Program-made: the position numbers and the translations under genes
Part shown: positions 56,901-64,000 of the stretch, in pieces
How the letters are laid out: each line of letters begins with the position of its first letter
Position numbering within the stretch: position 1 is the first letter of the stretch
Notes under the pieces: generated by a model
Databases searched by the model: none
Told to the model about the DNA's origin: nothing
What the model saw: only the letters and a program-made list of their open reading frames with translations
Source: Astrothelium macrocarpum
Taxonomy: Eukaryota > Ascomycota > Dothideomycetes > Trypetheliales > Trypetheliaceae
Direction of reading: 5' to 3'
DNA length: 64,000 bases
Assembly (NCBI GenBank): GCA_021030915.1
Contig: JAGEMR010000013.1
Location: 62,001 to 126,000, forward strand

Positions 56901-58050
56901 ACGGACTCCAGGTGTGCGGTGCTGATCAATGTAGCTCGTTCTGTTCCCTATGCTGTTCTTACCTAATGGCTCTCGAGCTGGAAGTGACGCAAAAGTCAAA
57001 CTGCTCTTCCGTAACAATGGCTTTTCCGAAGTAGACGACTCAGAAGGCGACTGTGCATCATCTACCTCCATCGGATCTTCTATCTGCTCTGGATCTTGTG
57101 CATCAATTGTTGGTTGTGTTGGTTGACCATCTCTCGCTTCCGCATTGGCTTCAATGCTCTCATCGACATTCATTGCATCCGACGCAATCTCCACTTCATC
57201 TGCCGCTGCTGCTGATGGTGCAGCTTCGTCAACATTCATTTCATCGTCAGGTATAGTAAGCTCATCCTCATCGCGGTGGTGCGTATTGGCAATTGCTTTA
57301 TTGGCAAAAGCCTCCTTTGCGGAAACAAATGATTCCTCTGTTGTCCTTCCTTCTTCGGCACGTTCATCTTGTTGCCACTCAGGCGTTGATTGGTGTCGCG
57401 GAGGACTTGAGCTTGAGAATTGCGGCTGAGAATGTTGCTGGGTATTGGGTTTCATGGTCTGGTCTATTTCCATTTCATCTTCGGGCATACCATGATATCC
57501 CGAATCTATGTTTTCTTTTCCTGAGGCAGGTTTAGGTAGTTGACGGTTCAGCGACTTCCTTAGTTGAGTCTTGGCGGAAGCATTGCTGCCTTGTAATTTG
57601 GTGACATGTTTGTAGAAGCCCGTGGTATGTGCGGGACTTTTTAGATTCTTAGTGTTTGGTGCAAAAATGTCCGTTAAAGGCTAGATGCATTCATTAGGTA
57701 TGTCAACACAGTACAGTGTGTTTACTTACAGCTCGGGATTCCAAGGGCATTCGTTTTCGGGCTGTCCTTGGTGTTTTGCCTCTCAGCTTGCCAGGTGTTT
57801 TGAAGACATCCGCAACATGTCTGTTTTGTTTATTAGTATCCAGTCGTCGAATACCTCAATCAATGGTGCCATACAATTGATTGCGACTGAAGATTTCATC
57901 CATGTGCTCATTGAGCCATTCCATATCACTCTTCGCGGTAAAAGAAAATTCCTCTGCTTCTTGGTCGAGAAATATTTGTGCCTGGTTTCTCTCATTGAGG
58001 ATCCATTGAGTAGTGCCGATTTGCGGCGCCCTTGATCTGAGGGTCGCCAT
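53951..58050 (-). CDS. SLI15: Inner centromere protein INCENP/Sli15
   Basis: Exons 58050-57875, 57820-57730, 57680-55560, 55503-55300, 55256-54657 and 54607-53951 give 1282 residues. The N-terminus (about 1-90) begins with MATLRSRAP and includes FKTPGKLRGKTPRTARKR. The middle is a long acidic/Ser-rich disordered region. Exon 5 encodes a highly charged Arg/Glu/Gln helix (EEERKRVAQQEEERKQEQQ) typical of the microtubule-binding single alpha-helix or coiled coil. The C-terminal IN-box lies at about residues 1175-1224 (PDINTDSDDSE, PPSWANSPALHELL), with a TSS motif at 1244-1246 (RDRTSSANW). INCENP activates Aurora B/Ipl1 and scaffolds the chromosomal passenger complex. All phases close. Confidence 0.93.
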
Positions 58051-58411
58051 GATTTGCGACAAGTCGCGCTTGATGAGATCGTAGTAACACTGGTTCAGAT
58101 ATAAGGACTTGTGCCTTGTCAAAAACAAACAGTCATCAAGCCGTTGTACAAGCGGAGGCAATTGATGGGTCGCGTTGTTTTGACTTCTGCAGAAGCGGAA
58201 GCGCGGCCGTCGGCGAGTGGCGCCGGCCTGACTTCGGCTGAACCCCTCCCTAAACAATTGGACTCCGCTCGAATCCCCGAGGTCTACGTACTTTGTCTTG
58301 CATCTCCGACCTTGGACATTTTTGCCGTTTTGTTATCTTTTTCTTGCTGGTGCCTTTCTCGAATCTTGTACATAGTTTAGTCTTTTCAAAATTTCACGAT
58401 CTGATTTCACC
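58051..58411. other. Divergent promoter region INCENP / acyl-CoA dehydrogenase
   Basis: This is 361 bp between start codons, with the CCGAGG site noted separately and a TC-rich tract near the dehydrogenase start. Confidence 0.4.
58277..58282 (-). promoter_or_regulatory. CCTCGG-type site upstream of acyl-CoA dehydrogenase
   Basis: CCGAGG, the reverse complement of the FarA/FarB core, lies about 130 nt before the ATG of the acyl-CoA dehydrogenase gene. One hexamer in 361 bp is not significant alone. It is listed because the downstream enzyme belongs to acyl-CoA oxidation and the ECI1 upstream region has two such sites. Confidence 0.25.
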
Positions 58412-60459
58412 ATGGCTTCCTTGCGGCAGAGTATCATGCGTAGAGCCTTGTCGTCCAGCAATAAAAGAGCGTGTATTAGTCTTCTCAATCGTCCGCATTT
58501 ATGCACGTCTTCTGACCAAATGCCTGTGCCGAGACGAGGCTTTACATCTACATGTCGACGCAGTATGATGGAGACGTCTGGATTCTCTGAAGAACAGATG
58601 GACGTCAGAGCTGCTGTTGAAAAAATCTGCTCGAATTTCCCAGATGTATAGTGAACATGCTTGAACAGGAATGCAAAAATTTGACTCGATTAGGAGTATT
58701 GGATGAAGCACGATCAGTCTGGAGAATACCCTCATGAATTGCACGCTGCATTGGCCAAGGACGGATGGATTGGAATTGCCCTTCCTGCTGAACTAGGAGG
58801 TGGTGGACTAGGCATCTCAGAGGCAACCATGATGCTGCATACCATTTCCGAGTAAATAACCCATTCTAAGAGTTTGGCCTTTTCCTTGCCTGTATCTGTT
58901 GCCGAGACTTTTCTTATCGTTCCATCAGGGGTTGCAAGAAAAAGATGTCACAAATTACAAAACATATCTCCAGCGATGCACATATAAGGGAAGTTCTCGA
59001 CGGCGACAAAAGCCGCTATTCTTTCGGGCATCACTAAACGAAGATTGTCACACTTCAGATGGCCCGAAATTTCTTTTGGGAGACCCCGAATATGTCAATG
59101 GCTGAAGTTCAATCTTCATGGGTTATAACATTTCTTTTTGCAACCCCTGGTGGCTCTTAAAAGACGAAATTTGCCTTTCACAAGCGATGCATCTTCTAAT
59201 ATTTCTCAACAGGAGTGGCGCAGGTATTGCTGGTGCACAATCGATTCACGCTAATGTTTACGCTACTCAGGTAAGGAATCATTGTGATTGCTCCTCAACC
59301 ATAAGTGGCCTAAAATAAGTAGCCTATCGCCAAGTTCGCCACTAAAGAACAACGCGAACGTATGCTTCCAAAACTGATCAGTGGCGAGTGGAGAGCATGT
59401 TTCGGGGTGTAGGTTTTGCGAGACTTGGCAATCACTAAAACCACATGACTTACAATGGCTCCCAGGACGGAACCTAATACGGGGTTGAACACATTAAGTC
59501 TAAAGACCATGGCCACACGCGATGGGGATCACTACAGAGTAACTGGTCAAAAAATGTATGTACTACGCAACTTCAAGTTCTCAACCTATTGCATAACTAA
59601 GCTTAAATGGTATAGCTGGATAAGTAGTGCTCAAGTTGCAACAAAGATGATTTTGTTAGCCAGGACAACTGCCTTGGAAGACGTTAAGAAGCCTTCAGAA
59701 GGATTGTCTTTATTCTACATTGACCTCGATAAATCTGCGCCGGGGCTTGAGCTTAAGCGGATCCCGAAAATGGGTGGAAGGGCTGTCGATGCCAACGAGG
59801 TATTCTTTGATAATTACAAGATTCCGGCAGACACTTTGATCGGTAGCGAGGGACAAGGGTTCAAGATTGTCTTGCATGGGATGAATGCCGAAAGATGTCT
59901 ACTCGCAGGGGAAGCCTTGGGTCTTGGCTACGCAGCGCTGAAGAGGGCGGCCAATTATGCCCGAGAACGCGTGGTTTTTGGAAGACCTATTGGTCAAAAT
60001 CAAGGGATTCAGCATCCTCTTGCTGCGGCATACATGAGCCTAGAGGCTGCGAAACTTTCGACTTATCATGCTGCAAGATTGTATGATCGGAGTAAAGAAG
60101 ACGAAAGCGTGACACAGCATGCAATTGGCGTTGCATGCAATAGCGCCAAATACCTTGCCGCCGAAGCCGCATTTACTGCATGCGAGCGGGCAGTGTTGGC
60201 GCATGGTGGGATGGGCTATGCACAGGAGTATCACGTAGAAAGATATCTGCGTGAGTGCTTTGTCCCAAGAATAGCTCCGGTGAGCAAAGTAAGTTGTCCT
60301 CTTCGAGCAAGTCCTAAATGTAATCACTTACCCTGGGTAGGAGATGATCATGAATTTTATTGGTGAAAAGTAAGTAGGGAGAAGTACGTGAAGAAAATCA
60401 AATGAAGTCTCTAACATGTAACTGCAAACAGGGTCCTCGAGCTTCCGCGAAGTTATTAG
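58412..60459 (+). CDS. Acyl-CoA dehydrogenase, mitochondrial
   Basis: Eight exons (58412-58645, 58694-58851, 59213-59270, 59323-59408, 59466-59555, 59616-60288, 60341-60369, 60432-60459) give 451 residues. The first 50 residues are Arg/Ser-rich and look like a mitochondrial presequence. Then DGWIGIALPAELGGGGLG, SGAGIAGAQSIHANVYATQ, FGVTEPNTGLNT, WISSAQVATKMILLART and ARERVVFGRPIGQNQGIQH are the flavin-dependent acyl-CoA dehydrogenase blocks. The catalytic base appears to be Glu301 in GMNAERCLLAG, the helix-G position used by isovaleryl-CoA dehydrogenase; the usual C-terminal Glu position is Pro. Substrate is uncertain; a branched or medium acyl-CoA is likely. Intron 2 is 361 bp, far longer than the others; intron 5 is 60 bp and in frame. 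Confidence 0.88.
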
Positions 60460-60958
60460 GTTGTGCAGCATGACGAATAGGGGATCTAACTCAAGCCAGA
60501 CCCTCGCAAGGTCTGGGAACGCTGAAGCAATGAGATCTAAACCATATGAGTACTTGGATACACATTGTGATGGCCTCGATGCCAGGATAGCAACTAGTAG
60601 TCAATAGGAATCTATTCACAAAGTAGCAAGGCTATCTTGTACTATTGTAAAACAATCGTGATGAAACACGGACCAGCATTATAATGAATTAAGAGCAGAG
60701 TGTTTGTGCAGACAATGCATTGATCCTCATTACAGTAAAAGCCACTTGGCGTCTAAAAAGCTTCTGAAGTATAGAAATACAATTGAAAATGAATTCATGA
60801 AAGTTCTTTAGTCTATTTCCTCAATCAACTACAGTGACTGGACAATTTATCCGGCCTATCATGCCACAACTTCGGCGGCTTTCTGATACACCAAAGCTCT
60901 CCATCAACGCTCGAACTTTCCGCTCCCTATCTTACTTCCCACTCCCACCCACCCACCC
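60460..60958. other. Intergenic region before SNU23
   Basis: This is 499 bp in tandem orientation. I see nothing recognisable; an upstream frame enters from the left without its own support. Confidence 0.4.
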
Positions 60959-61603
60959 ATGGCTGACGGAAAAAGCGGCGGCGCTTATGGCGCTTCCTCT
61001 TCCGACACCTCCTTCCGACGCACCTGGGACAAAGGCGAATACGCGGAAAAGGCCGCGGCGCGCGAGCAAAAAATCAAAGACGAAGGCAAAGCCCGCTACG
61101 AAGCGCGCCTCTCCGGCAAAAAATACGTCCGCCGCGCCTCCACGCCCCCCGACGCCAAAGATACCGAAGCGCGCAGCGGCCGGCTCGATGTGGCATCGCA
61201 GGTGGGCAAGACGATGCTGGTGCCGGCGGGCGCGGCGGTGGGCAAGCGCGGCAAAGGCGCGGGCTTCTACTGCGACGCGTGCGACCTGACGTTCAAGGAC
61301 AACCTGCAGTTCGTGGAGCACCTGAACAGCCGGCAGCACCTGGTGGCGACGGGCCAGAGCGGGAAGGTGCAGCGGGCGAGCGTCGCCGAGGTGCGCGAGC
61401 GGCTGGCGTGGTTGAAGCGCAAGAGGGACGACGCGAGGGAGACGGAGGTGGTAGATTTGGAGGAGCGGTTGGTGGCGAAAAGGGAGGTGGAGGAGAGGGA
61501 GAGGGAGGAGAAGAGGAGGAAGAGGAATGAGAAGAGGAGGAAGACGAAGGATGGGCTGGGGCATGTGAAGAGTGAGGTTGAGGATGATGGGGTGATACGC
61601 TGA
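60959..61603 (+). CDS. SNU23: U4/U6.U5 tri-snRNP protein Snu23 (ZMAT2)
   Basis: This is a single-exon frame of 214 residues. The N-terminus has TSFRRTWDKGEYAEKAAARE, a conserved block of the family, then a Lys/Arg region. A U1-type C2H2 zinc finger follows at about residues 103-125: FYCDACDLTFKDNLQFVEH then LNSRQHL, with the Cys-x2-Cys and His-x5-His spacing of snRNP zinc fingers. After it VAEVRERLAWLKRKR and a charged helix end the protein. Snu23 is part of the B complex near the 5' splice site. GC content is clearly higher than in neighbouring intergenic DNA. Confidence 0.93.
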   Translation: MADGKSGGAYGASSSDTSFRRTWDKGEYAEKAAAREQKIKDEGKARYEARLSGKKYVRRASTPPDAKDTEARSGRLDVASQVGKTMLVPAGAAVGKRGKGAGFYCDACDLTFKDNLQFVEHLNSRQHLVATGQSGKVQRASVAEVRERLAWLKRKRDDARETEVVDLEERLVAKREVEEREREEKRRKRNEKRRKTKDGLGHVKSEVEDDGVIR

Positions 61604-62784
61604 GATGGCAAGCGATGCTTCGTACATCTTGTGCTTCTCATAGGCTTTACCTAGTTGTGGATTGTGAGGCAAGGCATCGGCGTCCGTTTCCCCATACCGT
61701 CGTAGTGGTCCATTTGCTACCACGAGCAAAGGGTCGGACTACATGTCGTGCGCATTCAAGTGGACGCTCTTATGCGCTTGGACGTTCAGAACATGAAAAC
61801 ACGACCACGTGAAAGCATTCGAGACTATCCTTGGGTAAGTTTTCTTGCAAATCCTTTTGACATTATCCCATGTATTCTCGAACGCTCTTGGTTTCGTTGC
61901 CTTTATTGGCTCGTGCCTTGTGTGATTTATCACCATTCATCGCCTCTTACTCTTCTATAGGTTGAACACCGCCCAATGATTGGACCATCAGTCAAATGGC
62001 ACACTCATGACATTCATCGTGCTAACACTGCTCCTGCAGAGCTTAGTCATATGTTTTGAAAGCAATCCTGAGCATGAAGCCCTGTGATTTGTGTGACTAC
62101 AATGGACTCTTGACTGTGGCACGTAATCCGTTCGACGGACTGCCATTTGATCCCTAATTGTCAAACTGTTCGGACTAGCTTTAACCACGGTCAAGAAAGA
62201 CGGCTCGCAACATTACCATGGGCTTGTTGAATTAGCTCATGATTGCTCAACCTTGGATCTCTGAAATCTGGGTAGCTATTCAGGCTCTATACACCGAAAC
62301 TTACTCCAAGCTTTGATTATTGATTTTATAAACCTTACGCCATACAACTGTCACAAGTTTCCATGATATCGTGTGAGAATTTATGGAGAGAGCTTGTTCT
62401 TTTGAATCCTGATTTCGTGAAACAAAGTTCAGTCGTATATCCTAGTTAGGTTTGATAAGGTACGTTCGGACTACGGATATATATTGGACGACAAAGCCGA
62501 GCCTAGCTAGACAAGCACTGACTCACATGTGGGCCCGATCACGAAGATTTCAATCCCTCGAAAATTCTGTGCGACCGAACCTATTCAGGGCGAGAGTAGA
62601 TGTGATTACAGAAGACTGATACTAAGGCGCGGAATGCCGCCGCCCTAGATTAGTCGTTTTAGAGCCTAACTAAATGGACGGCGTATCTTGCTTCAAAATT
62701 TTGTGGCTCATTTAAGGCAGATTGCATTCCTTGCTCGATTCTTCGCTTTCCTGGAATTCTTTCTTCGCTCTTGTGTCATTCAAC
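61604..62784. other. Intergenic region before the right-edge MFS gene
   Basis: This is 1181 bp with short frames only. No element was assigned. Confidence 0.4.
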
Positions 62785-64000
62785 ATGGCAGACGTCGATA
62801 TCCAAGAAACTCGATATGAGCTGGAAAGGAACTCAACTTCAAAATTGGGGGATCGCCCGGAATGCTTTAAAAACACGTTACAGGAAGTGCTCTTCGTCCT
62901 AACAGCCACGATGGCTATCGCCATGGGATCCTTTGCAACAGGGAGCGTAACCGTGGTAGCATCCTTCATCGGCAGAGACCTACACATGACTACAGCAGAA
63001 ATTACTTGGATCACTTCAGCCAATTCACTGGCAGGCGGCGCGTTTCTCCTCTTCTTTGGTCGAGTTGCTGACTTGTTCGGACGAAAAACTCTGTTCCTTG
63101 GATCTCTTTTCCTCTTTGCTGTCTTTTGTCTTGCGGCAGGCTTCGCTAAAGATCCAATCACGCTCGATGTCTTGAATGGAGTCATTGGATTCACGACCGC
63201 GAGTGCCATACCCCCAGCTCAAGGTATTTTGGGTGTGATATACGAAAAGCCTAGCAAACGAAAGAACTATGCTTTTGCATGCTTCAGTGCTGGCAACCCT
63301 TTGGGCTTTGTCTTTGGAACTATCTGCAGTGGAATCGCAACCCAAATTTTCGATTGGAGAGCAAGCTTCTTCCTGTTAGCGATAATATATCTTGCATTCA
63401 CCATAATTGCAATTTTCACTGTTCCAAAAGATACAGCAGAGAAGCAGCCTTTGAACTGGGACACACTCTACAGATTCGATGTCTTGGGGACTATTCTTAC
63501 CGTCGGTGGTATTGGAATGTTTTCCGCGGCTCTAAGTCTCGGACCGACTGCTCAGGATGGTTGGAAAACATCATATGTTCTCGCTCTTTTAATCCTGGGC
63601 ATTGTTCTTATGGTGGCTTTCGTCTTTTGGGAAAACGTTTTCGCATATCCTTTGGTTCCAATGTCCATTTGGAAGGACCGTGACTTCTCTGTCGTACGTT
63701 ACGCACCACCAGGAGTTGCAATAAGAAATGTTACTCGCGACTGCAAGAGGTATAATCGTCGCCTGCCTTGTAGGGAGAACTCAATACCACTTCAAGCAAT
63801 CAGAATCCGCGTATAATTTGTCGAGAAATCATTCCCAACATTTTTTCATCGATTATTGCTGAGGGCCTCTCTACAAAGCGTACGGTAGTAGTGTGCCTTT
63901 TGTGATCATGGGTCACATTTCTCATTGCAGTTCCTGATGGCATAGTCCCCTTTTGTTGATCCTGCAAGGCTAACAATGTGTTTAGGTGATTGTCATTCTC
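62785..64000 (+). CDS. MFS transporter (DHA2-like), 3' part beyond window
   Basis: Exon 1 is 62785-63693 and exon 2 starts at 63986 (GTGATTGTC), giving 308 visible codons before the right edge cuts the gene. Eight or so membrane helices are visible. Signature motif A is FGRVADLFGRKT, and the preceding LTATMAIAMGSFATGSV and WITSANSLAGGAFLL are typical of 14-helix drug:H+ antiporters. The end of exon 1 is VPMSIWKDRDFSV, the usual stretch before helix 9-10 in this group. The joining intron is 292 bp, with GTACGT donor, GCTAAC branch and TTTAG acceptor. The substrate is unknown. Confidence 0.85.

Noticed and set aside
58852..59212. Frames inside the long intron of the acyl-CoA dehydrogenase as a missing exon
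   Set aside because: The flanking exons join directly (ISE-SGAG) in phase and the intervening frames have no dehydrogenase-like sequence.

Overview
The window is nuclear DNA from a filamentous ascomycete (Pezizomycotina). The evidence is dense single-copy eukaryotic genes on both strands, short introns (mostly 47-79 bp) with GT..AG ends and CTAAC/CTGAC-like branch points, and gene families typical of moulds: a GtaA-type glutaminase, a DUF6594 membrane protein, an aquaporin with a long N-terminal extension, DHA-type MFS carriers and a fungal ELP5. A Leotiomycetes-like host is my impression only. Twenty-nine protein-coding genes are supported. Most exon chains were rebuilt by hand so that phases close exactly. 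I saw no tRNA, rRNA, CRISPR array or intact transposon.

Layout. 1-28.6 kb is a housekeeping block: AT-hook protein (cut by the left edge), Yen1/GEN1 Holliday-junction resolvase, rRNA helicase SPB4, CTP-dependent diacylglycerol kinase, mitochondrial seryl-tRNA synthetase, BTB protein, TLC-domain protein, aquaporin, peroxisomal enoyl-CoA isomerase, PET100, a YebC/TACO1-type mitochondrial protein, the 2034-residue LAA1/HEATR5 AP-1 accessory protein and an MFS carrier. 28.6-36.0 kb is a sparser accessory-looking island: a caspase-fold protein with a C-terminal membrane anchor, a 96-residue SH3-like protein split over three exons, and a DUF6594 membrane protein with an 18-nt microexon. 36.0-64.0 kb is again housekeeping: MMTAG2-like protein, ER glucosidase I, SNRNP27, ELP5, an ASXH/DEUBAD protein, SEC22, PABA synthase, MED6, secreted glutaminase, INCENP/Sli15, a mitochondrial acyl-CoA dehydrogenase, SNU23 and the 5' part of an MFS carrier (cut by the right edge).

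Functional links. Three genes belong to or border on the spliceosome (SNRNP27, SNU23, MMTAG2-like). Three serve mitochondrial gene expression or respiratory assembly (SerRS, TACO1-like, PET100). Two serve fatty-acid/acyl-CoA oxidation (ECI1, acyl-CoA dehydrogenase), and both have CCTCGG-type sites upstream. SEC22, LAA1 and glucosidase I act in the secretory pathway. The island at 28.6-36 kb is the best candidate for something not well described: a membrane-anchored caspase-like protease facing two small accessory genes. No known system was recognised there, and the link between the three genes is inference from position only.
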